Below are positions 9,301-16,901 of a stretch of 64,000 nucleotides of DNA, one piece after another. How positions within the stretch are numbered: the stretch's first letter is position 1; each line of letters opens with the position of its first letter. The stretch is from assembly GCF_003130705.1 (NCBI RefSeq), contig NZ_CP021354.1, positions 5,022,001-5,086,000 of the forward strand, written 5' to 3'. Source of the DNA: Rhodococcus oxybenzonivorans. Its GTDB lineage: Bacteria; Actinomycetota; Actinomycetes; Mycobacteriales; Mycobacteriaceae. The position numbers were made by a program, and so were the translations under genes. Under the pieces are notes generated by a model, which searched no databases, was not told the origin of the DNA, and worked only from the letters and a program-made list of their open reading frames with translations.

Positions 9301-9877
9301 CGACCATGACGGCGCGGCCGCCCAGCTCGATCAAGGCATCCGGACCGCCAACAAATACTCACTCCCCCGGCTGCGGGCTGCGGTGGATTGTGAACGTGCC
9401 CGACTGGGGTATCCGCCTCGCTCCGGTGTCGTGCCCCTCACCCGCCGATCGCGTCAGGAGCCTGCAGACGGAATCGAACGGGTCACCGCCGAGATGGAGA
9501 ACGAGGCCACTATCTTGCTGTTGCTTCGCAGCGGTGATCCTGAGCAGCTCAGCTTCGCATGCGACTTGGCTGAGAATTGGGTACATGCACTCGCCGGAAC
9601 CGGACGTGAGCTTGCGCGACTCGGAGCCACTCGACTGCTGGCAGCCTGCTTCTGGGCAGCCGGCCGGAAGGAGGAGGCCAAGCAGACGCTGATTCCTGTT
9701 GTGGCCCAATGTGAGCGGCACGGGTTGATACGCTTCCTCCTCGACAGCGGACCCCATGTCGTTTCGGTTCTCAGAGAATTGCGTGAGCAGTTGAACGAGG
9801 GCGGGGCTGCCATGCATCCGGACGTGGTGCTGCCCTTCATAGACACCGTGCTCCACAGTGCGCTAACGCGCCCGTGA
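6392..9877 (+). CDS. Ser/Thr protein kinase fused to a STAND/MalT-like ATPase (PknK-like)
   Basis: An 1161-residue signalling protein. Residues 25-285 form a Hanks-type kinase: glycine loop GRGGFG (32-37), Lys54 in AVKVL, HRDVKPAN (146-153), DFG (166-168), then the APE equivalent in FTAPEVLEG. A Pro/Arg-rich linker (about 290-345) leads to LTKFRPP, the typical start of a MalT/LuxR-type NTPase, with Walker A HGPAGFGKSS (Lys384) and VIDDW as Walker B. The rest is a helical TPR-like repeat region. M. tuberculosis PknK has this organisation and a similar length and is cytosolic. No LuxR helix-turn-helix is visible at the C-terminus, so output is presumably through phosphorylation or protein contacts. 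The TGA stop is embedded in a 24-base-arm palindrome. Confidence 0.9.
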   Translation: MPMADDRWATQREPDIAAELSAAGFDDAVEIGRGGFGVVYRCLHDAVDRTVAVKVLTTDLDHENLARFVREQRAMGRMSGHPNIVDLYQVGVTRSNRPFLVMPYHEHGSLDAQIRSTGPIGWEPTVRLGIKIAGALETAHRAGTLHRDVKPANILLTEYDEPQLTDFGIARVSGGFETASGSITGSPAFTAPEVLEGRPPTAASDVYSLGSTLFCALTGHAAFERLSGEQVVAQFLRISSQPIPDLRESGIPEDVCATLERAMARAVENRFDSAAAFGNELRAVERRHDMAVDRMQVPPKRSPLPDRGAESTGTAQWRPPEAAPRSRPRPYRVQAPRTPPSPLTKFRPPTTSRKLVWRHRLLDTLRAGQGRRLTLVHGPAGFGKSSLVAQWREELVSQGVSVAWLTVDRDDDNVVWFLSHLVEAIQRVRAELVGDLGQSLEEQGQATERFVLTSLINRLHESGEPLVAVIDDWHRVSAPESIAVMEFLLDNACHHLQIIVASRTRSGLPLSRMRVRDELLEIDSAALGFDSSESRQFFTDRMQIPPTDSEVEELRATTDGWIAALQLASLSLRESEGPETLLGQLRAGTDALGEYLAENVLDALEPDFLDFVLATAVPDRVCGELASALTGVPDGTAKLDQVVARDLFLTRTVEDRRWYRYHHLFAQILRQRLERDHPDRIAALHRRAAAWFRERHLLGEALDHTLSAGDRTAAVRLLENDSLYLLDRSQMSTLLGLIAKLPPDLVLSSPRLQLTIGWANTELQQLDVATKARHRTLELLNTLDLPDDQRARLKVEADVLQADTTITADRAAGVKDLVAHCLAHAHEHHPFVVSMAALIDTIVDTYEFRFSDAYDRQVWATPYHQKATGPYAVAYGYCFAGMARAEQLDIAGASELYHRAFNLVRDAGNTQSQHARLTRVLLAEDLYQQDRIDEAAELLDETSDAAALGGASDFMIRHYCSSARIRSIRGDHDGAAAQLDQGIRTANKYSLPRLRAAVDCERARLGYPPRSGVVPLTRRSRQEPADGIERVTAEMENEATILLLLRSGDPEQLSFACDLAENWVHALAGTGRELARLGATRLLAACFWAAGRKEEAKQTLIPVVAQCERHGLIRFLLDSGPHVVSVLRELREQLNEGGAAMHPDVVLPFIDTVLHSALTRP

Positions 9878-9918
9878 GTACTTGTTAACCGCCCGCGGTT
9901 AACAAGTACTCACGGGCG
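9869..9918. repeat. Palindrome family 1, copy A (24-bp perfect arms)
   Basis: Arms 9869-9892 and 9895-9918 are perfect inverted repeats with a two-base spacer; the core is GTGAGTACTTGTTAAC. It lies between the convergent pknK-like and VWA genes, and the pknK-like stop codon (TGA, 9875-9877) is part of the GTGAGTAC core. No U-tract follows, unlike a textbook terminator. It is followed at once by a short GCGGC-GGA-GCCGC hairpin. Related copies lie at 53347-53390 and 55933-55978. Confidence 0.9.
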
Positions 9919-9930
9919 GCGGAGCCGCAC

Positions 9931-11904
9931 TCAGCGCCTGCGCCGCATGAAGTCGCTCACGACCGCCGCGCCGAGACCGTCCAAGCCGGGTGCGACCACC
10001 CGTCCCCCGACGCGTTCGGCCATCCGATCCACCACTCGCGCCAGGCCGGGGTCGTCGCCGAGCCGGAAGAACGTCACACGGGCGCCGAGCCGAGCGAGGG
10101 TGTCGAGTTCGCGCACCGTGAGGCCCAGCGTGCGCGCGCTCGGCGGGTAGTCGAAGTACGCGAACCCGTCCGGCTCGAGGTGCGCCGTCGGCTCGCCGTC
10201 GGTGACGATCAGGACAACCGGCTGCGCATTCGGGTGCCGACGCAGATGCCGCGCCGCGAGCAACAGCGCATGGTGCAGGTTCGTGCCCTGATCCCAGGCG
10301 CCGTCCAAGCCCGCCAGTTCCGACGGCGTCAGCACCTGCGCATGACGGCCGAACGAGATCAGCTGCAGCTCGTCGCTGCGGAAACGCGTGCTGATCAGAT
10401 GGTTCAGTGCCAGCGCGGTGCGCTTCATGGGCACCCAGCGGCCTTCCATCACCATCGAGAAAGAGGTGTCCACGAGCAGCGCGACCGCCGCCTGCGACCG
10501 CTGCTCGGTTTCCATCACCTCCACGTCGGAGACGGACAACCGGACCGGGACACGGGGGCGGTCCGACACCTCGGCCGCCGCCCTCAGCACGGCATTGGTC
10601 ATCGTGCGGGTCACGTTCCACGGCTCGGTGTCCCCGAACGCCCATTCCCGGGACGCTCCCGTCGGCTCACCCATCGCGCCCGCCCGCCGGGTTTCCCGCT
10701 GTCCCCCACGTGAGGACAGCTGCTGTGCCACATCCCGTAGCGCCGTCTGCCCGAGTTGCCTCATCGCCTTCGGGGACAGCCTCCATTGACCATCGGCACC
10801 GCGGTCGAAGAAACCCTGATCACGCAACGCCTTCTCGAGATCTGCCAGGGTCCGCGCGTCCGCGGCCGCCTCGTCACCGAGTTGCCGGGCCAGTGCCTCC
10901 GCATCGATGTCGTCCAGTGCCGCTCCGGCGTACTGCTGCGACAGCTGTTCGGCGAGCGATTCGAGTTCCGCGATGTCCTGCAGGGCACCGGTCCCCTCAC
11001 CCAGTCCCATGCCCTGGTCGCCGCGGAACCGTTGCGAGCCCTGCCAGTCCTCACCCGGCCGGGCGGCCTGCAAGTGCTGATCGAGCCGATCCAATTGTCC
11101 GATCAGGGACGGGTCGCCGAATGCCTGCTGGGCCAGCGCGTCCAGTTCGTCGCGTTGTTCCTGCGACAGCGAGTTCCGGAGACGCTGCGCGGCCGCTGCG
11201 CGCTGTGCCAGCGAATCGAGCAACTCCTCTACGTTGCGCGGGTTCTCGGGGAAGTACTCGCCGTGCTTGTTCATGAAGTCGTCGAACTGTTCCTGCGTGT
11301 CCTCACCGCGGGCATGCTTGTCGAGTAGGTCGTTGAGATCGGTGAGCATGTCGCGAATGCGTTCGCGGTCTTCCTCCGTCGCCCCTTCGAGGGCCTGCTT
11401 CATGCCCGCAAATCGCTGATCGAGCACCTCCCGACCGAGGAGATCCCGGATCTTCTCGTAGTCTGCGCGCGCCTCGGAGCTACGCCAGTCGTAGTCGGCC
11501 AACTCCTGCACGGCCTGCGCCGTCGACGGCGGTAGTTCCGCCAACCGCATTTCCGCGAAACGAGCGTCGTCGTCGAGTGCGCGGGCCAGCGCCTTGCGTT
11601 CCTCGAGAACGGCGTGGTCGAGGAGCTCCCGCACTTCTTCGAGGGTGCCGCTCAGATTGTTTCGTTTCAGCAGTTCCCGTCTGCGCCGATTGGCCTCGGC
11701 TGCAAGGTCGTCGAGTCCCCGCATATCGCGATTGCCACGCCGGAGCATTTCCCGCAAGGCCTGACGCGGCGAACTGCCCGACAGCACGTCGTCACCGATC
11801 GCGGCCAGGGCTTCCCTCAGGTCGATGGGCGGCGCAAGCGGATCACCGCCTTCGTACGGCCCGTACCGCGCATTGTGCGACCCGCGCTCCGCCTTGCGGG
11901 TCAT
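9931..11904 (-). CDS. VWA-domain protein paired with a MoxR/Mg-chelatase-like AAA ATPase
   Basis: 657 residues. A long, charged, helical N-terminal region with Glu/Gln-rich heptads (about 30-330) precedes a C-terminal von Willebrand A domain with MIDAS motif DTSFS (in LLVDTSFSM) and VTDGEPTAH. The start ATG overlaps the stop of the upstream ATPase gene (TAATG), so the two are translationally coupled. MoxR-type AAA plus VWA pairs work as chaperone or metal-insertion modules; the substrate here is unknown. Position and neighbours match the Rv0959 homologue of mycobacteria. Cytosolic: no signal or membrane segment seen. Confidence 0.88.
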   Translation of the reverse strand: MTRKAERGSHNARYGPYEGGDPLAPPIDLREALAAIGDDVLSGSSPRQALREMLRRGNRDMRGLDDLAAEANRRRRELLKRNNLSGTLEEVRELLDHAVLEERKALARALDDDARFAEMRLAELPPSTAQAVQELADYDWRSSEARADYEKIRDLLGREVLDQRFAGMKQALEGATEEDRERIRDMLTDLNDLLDKHARGEDTQEQFDDFMNKHGEYFPENPRNVEELLDSLAQRAAAAQRLRNSLSQEQRDELDALAQQAFGDPSLIGQLDRLDQHLQAARPGEDWQGSQRFRGDQGMGLGEGTGALQDIAELESLAEQLSQQYAGAALDDIDAEALARQLGDEAAADARTLADLEKALRDQGFFDRGADGQWRLSPKAMRQLGQTALRDVAQQLSSRGGQRETRRAGAMGEPTGASREWAFGDTEPWNVTRTMTNAVLRAAAEVSDRPRVPVRLSVSDVEVMETEQRSQAAVALLVDTSFSMVMEGRWVPMKRTALALNHLISTRFRSDELQLISFGRHAQVLTPSELAGLDGAWDQGTNLHHALLLAARHLRRHPNAQPVVLIVTDGEPTAHLEPDGFAYFDYPPSARTLGLTVRELDTLARLGARVTFFRLGDDPGLARVVDRMAERVGGRVVAPGLDGLGAAVVSDFMRRRR

Positions 11905-13292
11905 TACGAATACACCGTCTGGCCGTTGATGTCGGGGTTCTTGGAGATCCGGCGCGCCAGGTACAGCCCCTCGAGCGCGAACTCCGCCGCCGCGGCGCGT
12001 TCCCCATCCGATTCGGCGCCCAGCCGCTCGGCCAATTCATCCAGGACGTCGAGTTCAGGCAGCTCGTTCAGAAGCACCTTGGCGGTAATTCGCTCACCGG
12101 TAACGACGGGCTCACCCTGTTCGACGGCGGCAACCAACGGAGCCAGATCGATGCCGCCGAGCCTCGCCCGCACGGTGTCGGCCGTTGCCCGGCGCAACAG
12201 GTGTTCGAGAACCTCGATCTCCCGCCCTTCCTCACCGGACTCGAATTCGACCTTGCCCCTGAGCACGTCGACGACGGTCTCGAGGTCCACCGGCCGCGCA
12301 ACCGGGTCCGCCTCGCCGAGAACAGCTCCCCGATGGACCGCCGCGGCACTCACCGTCTCCGCCCCGGCCACCGCGAATCGCGCGGACACACCCGATCGCT
12401 GGTCGACCGACGTCGACTCACGCAGCAGGCGGGTGAAGCGCGCCAGAATTTCGAGCAGATACTCGGGCACCTCGGCGAGGAGATGCGCTTCCTGAAGGAT
12501 CACCTCGACCTCGTCGTCGAGATGGTTCGGATAGTGGGTGCGGATTTCGGCGCCGAACCGGTCCTTGAGCGGAGTGATGATGCGACCACGGTTGGTGTAG
12601 TCCTCCGGGTTCGCACTCGCCACCAACAGAACATCCAAGGGAAGCCGCAGGGTGTACCCGCGAACCTGGATGTCGCGCTCCTCCATCACGTTGAGCAGCG
12701 ACACCTGGATGCGCTCGGCGAGGTCGGGGAGTTCGTTGATGGCGACGATGCCGCGGTGAGCACGGGGCACCAATCCGAAATGAATGGTCTCGGGGTCGCC
12801 GAGGCTGCGGCCTTCCGCCACCTTGACGGGGTCGACGTCACCGACGAGGTCCGCCACCGAGGTGTCGGGCGTGGCGAGTTTCTCCGAATACCGTTCGCTG
12901 CGGTGCCGCCACAGAACGGGCAGGGCATCACCCAGTTCGCGTGCCCGACGGATAGAGGCCGGCGTGATGGGCTCATAGGGATGCTCCCCGAGTTCGGAAC
13001 CGGCAATAACCGGAGTCCATTCGTCGAGGAGCAGGTTGAGTGTGCGGAGCAGTCGTGTCTTGCCCTGTCCACGTTCGCCGAGGAGCACCACGTCGTGCCC
13101 GGCGATCAGGGCACGCTCGAGTTGCGGTGACACCGTCTCCTCGAACCCGACGATGCCGGGCCACGGATCACGTCCGTCACGCAGGGCTGCGAGCAGATTC
13201 TCGCGAATTTCTTCCTTGACGGTGCGTTGAACATGGCCCGACTCGCGGAGCTCGCCGAGTGTGGAAGGTCTCTGTTGCGATGACGTCACCAC
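11904..13292 (-). CDS. AAA+ ATPase, magnesium-chelatase ChlI / MoxR-like
   Basis: 462 residues with Walker A GERGQGKT near residue 75, a Walker B-like IVAINELPDL and sensor segment LLVASANPEDYTNRGRII, the pattern of Mg-chelatase I-subunit-like AAA+ proteins. GTG start at 13292 (two consecutive GTG codons). It is coupled by a one-base overlap to the VWA gene and corresponds to Rv0958 in M. tuberculosis order. True chlorophyll Mg-chelatase function is very unlikely in this organism; a remodelling ATPase for a VWA partner is the reasonable reading. Confidence 0.9.
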   Translation of the reverse strand: MVTSSQQRPSTLGELRESGHVQRTVKEEIRENLLAALRDGRDPWPGIVGFEETVSPQLERALIAGHDVVLLGERGQGKTRLLRTLNLLLDEWTPVIAGSELGEHPYEPITPASIRRARELGDALPVLWRHRSERYSEKLATPDTSVADLVGDVDPVKVAEGRSLGDPETIHFGLVPRAHRGIVAINELPDLAERIQVSLLNVMEERDIQVRGYTLRLPLDVLLVASANPEDYTNRGRIITPLKDRFGAEIRTHYPNHLDDEVEVILQEAHLLAEVPEYLLEILARFTRLLRESTSVDQRSGVSARFAVAGAETVSAAAVHRGAVLGEADPVARPVDLETVVDVLRGKVEFESGEEGREIEVLEHLLRRATADTVRARLGGIDLAPLVAAVEQGEPVVTGERITAKVLLNELPELDVLDELAERLGAESDGERAAAAEFALEGLYLARRISKNPDINGQTVYS

Positions 13293-13366
13293 TCCAAGCT
13301 ACGAGTGTTCGAGACAATCGGCACGCCTTGACGTGGAGAAGCAGCGAGATTCCGTCACACCCCGCG

Positions 13367-13684
13367 TCACGCGTACGCGGCCGAACCGACCGTCGCCACC
13401 CTGTCCAGCGCCTGCCAGGCGACGTCGTAACGCTTGCGTAGCACCTCGTCCGCGTCGGTGAGAAGGGCATCGAGCAGCGATCGCGGATCGTCTCGCCACG
13501 ACTGGACCGCTTCGGCCACGGCACGGTTCCCGAACAACCCGGTACGGGCCAGGGCGAAGGCCCATTCGTCGACCTCCCCGCGATGAATGCACTCGACGGC
13601 ATCGCCGCGGAAGGCACCATCGACGAAATCGAGCGACAACAGGGCGGCGACGTACCCACCCGTGTTCAGCTGTACGACGTTCAT
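13367..13684 (-). CDS. Hypothetical small helical protein, 105 aa
   Basis: Unrecognised family. The 105-residue product is predicted helical, with a WDDPRSLLDALL-like amphipathic centre and no signal sequence or cysteine motifs. The ATG at 13684 is followed by a well-biased high-GC3 frame. It lies 74 bases upstream of the AAA/VWA pair on the same strand, so it may be the first gene of that transcript. Confidence 0.65.
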   Translation of the reverse strand: MNVVQLNTGGYVAALLSLDFVDGAFRGDAVECIHRGEVDEWAFALARTGLFGNRAVAEAVQSWRDDPRSLLDALLTDADEVLRKRYDVAWQALDRVATVGSAAYA

Positions 13685-13793
13685 GGCGTGGCACCTTCCT
13701 GGAGTCGGATCTCGGTCCGGCGCAGCGCCGGCGGGGATGTGCTGACCTGAACGCTATTCGCCGTTCTTGTGAGGACTGTGTTGCTTCTCTGAG

Positions 13794-13893
13794 AACTAGG
13801 ATCGGCTCCGCCTCACGGAACTAGGATCAGCTCCGCCTCACGGAACTGGGGTCGGCTCCGCCTCACGGAACTCGGTGCGCTTCCGCCTCGCGA
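13794..13893. repeat. Tandem repeat, 4 x 25 bp
   Basis: Four head-to-tail 25-base units begin at 13794, 13819, 13844 and 13869. Units 1-3 share the core GGCTCCGCCTCACG (unit 2 has AGCTCC) and start GAACT; unit 4 is more diverged. The array ends 30 bases before the alpha/beta hydrolase start and occupies most of the 239-base gap, so it must cover or adjoin that gene's promoter. Confidence 0.92.
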
Positions 13894-13923
13894 CCGTTCG
13901 TCCGGAACTGGTAGACAGTCCCC

Positions 13924-14892
13924 ATGCCTGACGCCGAGATCACCTTCGAGAGCGGTGCCGTCACCTACTACGGCAGCCTGCGCACCCCCGAGCACACGAC
14001 CGGGGCGGCCGCACCCGGGGCGCTCCTGCTCGCCGGTAGCGGACCCACCGATCGAAACGGTGACAGCGGCCTCCTCCCCGGCGACATCGGAACCCTCCGA
14101 TTTCTCGCCGATCTACTCGAGCAGCACGGCATCGTGAGCCTGCGCTACGACAAGATCGGCAGCGGGAGAACCGCTCTCGGCCCCTATGAGGTGGACGAGA
14201 TCGGCGACCTCGGATTCACCACGTTCGTCGACGCCGCATCGGCGGGGCTGGACTTCCTCGCGGCGCAACCCGGTGTGGACCCGTCGAGGCTCATCGTTAT
14301 CGGTCACAGCGACGGCGGACTCGTCGCCTTGGCGCTCGCCACCGCAGTCGGCGAGAACCGGGTCCGTGCCGTGGGACTTCTGGAACCGCTCAGTGTCCGC
14401 CTCCTCGACCTGCTGACGACCCAGATTTCCGCCCAATTGGACACCGTTGTGGGCGCCGGGCAGTTGCCGGTGGAACTGGCGGACGAACTCCGGCTTGCTC
14501 TGGCCGACACCGTCGAGTCGCTCCGCACCGACGGAACGATCCCCGACAACCTGCCCGAGCCACTGCAGAACGCGGGTCTGGTCCACGCCAACGCGAAAGC
14601 CCTCGCCGAGGAGGATGCGCTCGACCCTCGCACGCTCGCCGGCCGCCTCCCTGCCGGCTTCCCTGTTCTGACGAGCTGCTCGGCGAAGGACATCCAGGTG
14701 CGGGTGGCCGATGTCGATGGACTCGATGCCGCACTGGCGCACACTGCTCTCACGTCGGTGCGCATGGTGAACGCCAGCCATGTCCTCAAGGACGTCGGGA
14801 ACCGCCCGTCCACAGGCCCCGATTACGTCGAGCCCCTCCCCTATTCGTCGGAGTTCGCCGAGCCGTTCAGCGCCTGGGTGGCCACCCTGTAG
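13924..14892 (+). CDS. Alpha/beta hydrolase (S33/dienelactone-hydrolase-like)
   Basis: 322 residues with the alpha/beta-hydrolase fold: oxyanion segment LLLAGSGPTDRNGD, nucleophile elbow GHSDGG (Ser in the middle), a likely acid in the CSAKDIQV region and a late His in ASHVLKDV. No signal peptide, so cytosolic. The substrate cannot be told from sequence; related proteins are annotated as peptidases or esterases. It ends one base before the convergent amidase gene, so the two genes are packed tail to tail. Its promoter region contains the 25-bp tandem repeats. Confidence 0.85.
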   Translation: MPDAEITFESGAVTYYGSLRTPEHTTGAAAPGALLLAGSGPTDRNGDSGLLPGDIGTLRFLADLLEQHGIVSLRYDKIGSGRTALGPYEVDEIGDLGFTTFVDAASAGLDFLAAQPGVDPSRLIVIGHSDGGLVALALATAVGENRVRAVGLLEPLSVRLLDLLTTQISAQLDTVVGAGQLPVELADELRLALADTVESLRTDGTIPDNLPEPLQNAGLVHANAKALAEEDALDPRTLAGRLPAGFPVLTSCSAKDIQVRVADVDGLDAALAHTALTSVRMVNASHVLKDVGNRPSTGPDYVEPLPYSSEFAEPFSAWVATL

Positions 14893-16128
14893 TCAGTTCG
14901 GCCGGGCGTCGTTCAGCATCGCCATCAGTGTCCGGGCCAAGTCGGAGACGAGCCCCAGGTTCTCGTTGTTCACCAGATCCTCGAGACCGTCCACTCCGTC
15001 GACCTCGAGAAGCGGTCGCAGCGTCTCGAGGAGCCGCGACAGTTCCGTCGATTCCCCGGCCGGCGCCGGTGCGGACGGCGTCGTGGTCGTCGGTGTCGCA
15101 GCCTCGAGTGCGCGGGTGGTCGTGGTCGGTGCCGTCGTCGTGGTCGTGGTCGTGGCAGATGCCGAGGTTGTGACGGCCGTCGTGGTCGTGTCTTGCGCTG
15201 CCGCGGCCGACGGCGCCTTCGGTGTCGTGGTGGTGGTCGGCGACCCTGACGACGAGGGCGCAGTGGTGGTGGTCGCGTCCGCTTCGGTGGTCGCGGCGGC
15301 CGACTGTACGGCGTCGAGTTCGGATCCTACGGACGATCCGGTGAGCAGATAGGTGACGATGCCCGTGGTGATGGCGATCGCGTGCTTCAGCTGACCGTCG
15401 GCACTTTCGAGTTGAGCTGCGTCCTCGGGATGGGAACCGTTACCCATCTCGACGAACACCAGTGGAACCTTCGTGAGCGCCGGTCCCGCCACGTCGGCGC
15501 GGGTCTGGATGCCATCGACCACCCCCGCGTAATTGGCAGGGACGAACCCGTCGGCAACATAGGCGTCGCGCATCAATTTCGACGCTTCGAGGCCGCCCCC
15601 GGATTGGGCCGCATTCGCCGCCTCGTCCGGTATCGGCAGGGTAGGGACGATCATGTGGAAGCCGTGTTTCCCGGCGTCCTCACCCGACGCCGTCGAGTCG
15701 GCATGAATACTCACGGCCACGTCGGCGTTCGACTCGCTCGCCGCGCGCGCTCGTTCGTCGACGCATCCGCCCCAGCCGGTGTCGTTCTGCCTGCTCTGCA
15801 CCACCGAGGCGCCCAAGGTTTCGAGACTGCTCTTCACCAGCTGTGCCACATTCCAGTTGATCGTGTGCTCCGGTACCCCGCCCAGTGAAGTCATCCCACT
15901 CGTCTGGCAATCCTTGGTCCCACCTCGGCCGTCGTCGACCTGCCGAGTGAGGTCGTTCCCCTCGGCCGAACCCTGATGACCGGGGTCGAGGAAAACCGTG
16001 AGGTCGGCGAGCTCGGTGCCGGTCGCTGTCGGCGCCGGATCCGGCTGCGCCGAGACATGGGCGGGAATGAGTACGGAGGCGCCGAGGACGCAGGCACCGA
16101 GGCCGGCCTTGATCGCAGTTCTGTTCAT
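14893..16128 (-). CDS. Secreted N-acetylmuramoyl-L-alanine amidase (Amidase_3)
   Basis: Cleaves the lactyl-L-Ala bond of peptidoglycan. 411 residues from the preferred ATG at 16128, which places a clean signal peptide (MNRTAIKAGLGACVLGASVL, then AHVSAQ cleavage region) at the N-terminus; a 12-residue upstream extension is possible. Zn-ligand motifs are LDPGHQG, the Glu of PEHTINWN and SIHADS; catalytic Glu is in VFVEMGNGSHPED. Similar to mycobacterial Rv3717-type amidases. Unusual is a long C-terminal tail (from about residue 285) rich in Thr, Ala and Ser with runs of threonines, probably a flexible wall-spanning linker, followed by a short conserved-looking end. Confidence 0.9.
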   Translation of the reverse strand: MNRTAIKAGLGACVLGASVLIPAHVSAQPDPAPTATGTELADLTVFLDPGHQGSAEGNDLTRQVDDGRGGTKDCQTSGMTSLGGVPEHTINWNVAQLVKSSLETLGASVVQSRQNDTGWGGCVDERARAASESNADVAVSIHADSTASGEDAGKHGFHMIVPTLPIPDEAANAAQSGGGLEASKLMRDAYVADGFVPANYAGVVDGIQTRADVAGPALTKVPLVFVEMGNGSHPEDAAQLESADGQLKHAIAITTGIVTYLLTGSSVGSELDAVQSAAATTEADATTTTAPSSSGSPTTTTTPKAPSAAAAQDTTTTAVTTSASATTTTTTTAPTTTTRALEAATPTTTTPSAPAPAGESTELSRLLETLRPLLEVDGVDGLEDLVNNENLGLVSDLARTLMAMLNDARPN

Positions 16129-16430
16129 ACCGGGGATGGGCGCACGTCGCAGTGCGGGCGCCACTCTCCTTCCACAGGTGCCACACGAGTCACATCAGCC
16201 CCGAGTGAAGCAGCTGCAACGAACGAATGTGACGCTCGAAACCGAATCGAGAGCAACCTGTGACCGAAGCGGCGAATCGCGCGAAGGTGAACAGCACGGC
16301 AACTCTGCACGAAAGATCGCTGCTCAGCTCGGTCGAGTGCGCGGCGGACCCGATAATGGAAGTGCACAACCCTCGATCGGTGCTGTACGGTCATCTACCA
16401 ACCAGCAACGTCACGCAGAAAGGTACGGAC
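16129..16430. other. 302-base intergenic region between amidase and leader ORF
   Basis: Divergent promoter region. I recognise no RNA gene, operator or repeat. The plus-strand promoter for the leader/77-aa gene must lie near its right end, but no convincing -35/-10 pair stands out. Confidence 0.5.
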
Positions 16431-16526
16431 ATGATGCAGCTTCACGCGCTCTTCGCATCCGTACCCGCATGGCGTCACTGCACCGCCGACAAGCACATCT
16501 CCAAGTACGGCGCACCCCGAGAATGA
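16431..16526 (+). CDS. Putative leader peptide, 31 aa
   Basis: A short frame (start ATGATG, with AAAGG 8 bases upstream) encodes MMQLHALFASVPAWRHC followed by TADKHISKYGAPRE. Its last codons (CCCGAGAA, 16516-16523) can pair with TTCTCGGG (16545-16552), which overlaps the 5' arm of a strong intrinsic terminator. This is the layout of a ribosome-dependent attenuator. The peptide has three His, one Trp and one Cys but no run of one amino acid, so the sensed signal is not obvious. It could alternatively be a genuine micro-protein. Confidence 0.5.
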   Translation: MMQLHALFASVPAWRHCTADKHISKYGAPRE

Positions 16527-16549
16527 CGAGAATCCATCCAGTTCTTCTC

Positions 16550-16587
16550 GGGCACCCAGGGCAAACCCCTCGGGTGCCTTTTCTTTT
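16550..16587 (+). terminator. Intrinsic terminator / attenuator before the 77-aa gene
   Basis: GGCACCC (16551-16557) pairs with GGGTGCC (16572-16578), extended inward by AGGG/CCCT, and is followed by TTTTCTTTT. It lies between the leader peptide and the next ORF, so transcription must read through it to reach that gene. Confidence 0.8.
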
Positions 16588-16611
16588 ACCCTTCACCTGC
16601 AGGAGCACTCC

Positions 16612-16845
16612 ATGAAACTTCGGATCAACCAACTGTCCACCGAGCCCCCGTATCCAGGCCTGCCCGACGACCTCACCGGATACGCGGTCACGCTCGACCT
16701 GTCGCACTGCGACGCCGCACACGAAGCGACCCTCGGCGAGCTGATCAGCGAGGTCCGCAGCCGAGGCGCCGCACGCGTGGTCATCACCGGTTCGCCGCGC
16801 ACACTCGAAGGCACCGGCCGGGGACACGCAGCCGCAGCGGCCTGA
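16612..16845 (+). CDS. Hypothetical protein, 77 aa, behind an attenuator
   Basis: ATG 16612 is preceded by CAGGAG at a normal distance. The product has an alternating strand-helix-strand pattern (YAVTLDLSHCD, then a helix to ELISEVRSRG, then ARVVITG) that could be a small Rossmann- or STAS-like half-fold, and an Ala-rich tail. No family recognised. Its expression appears to be gated by the terminator 25 bases upstream. It converges on purH across a hairpin at 16852-16886. Confidence 0.6.
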   Translation: MKLRINQLSTEPPYPGLPDDLTGYAVTLDLSHCDAAHEATLGELISEVRSRGAARVVITGSPRTLEGTGRGHAAAAA

Positions 16846-16851
16846 CAACCA

Positions 16852-16886
16852 CGAACGGGCCACGGCAGGAAGCCGAGGCCCGTTCG
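16852..16886. terminator. Bidirectional hairpin between the 77-aa gene and purH
   Basis: CGAACGGGCC (16852-16861) and GGCCCGTTCG (16877-16886) form a perfect 10-bp stem between convergent genes. No long U-tract, as is common in GC-rich actinobacteria. Confidence 0.7.
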
Positions 16887-16901
16887 CGAAGTTGCCGAAC
16901 C

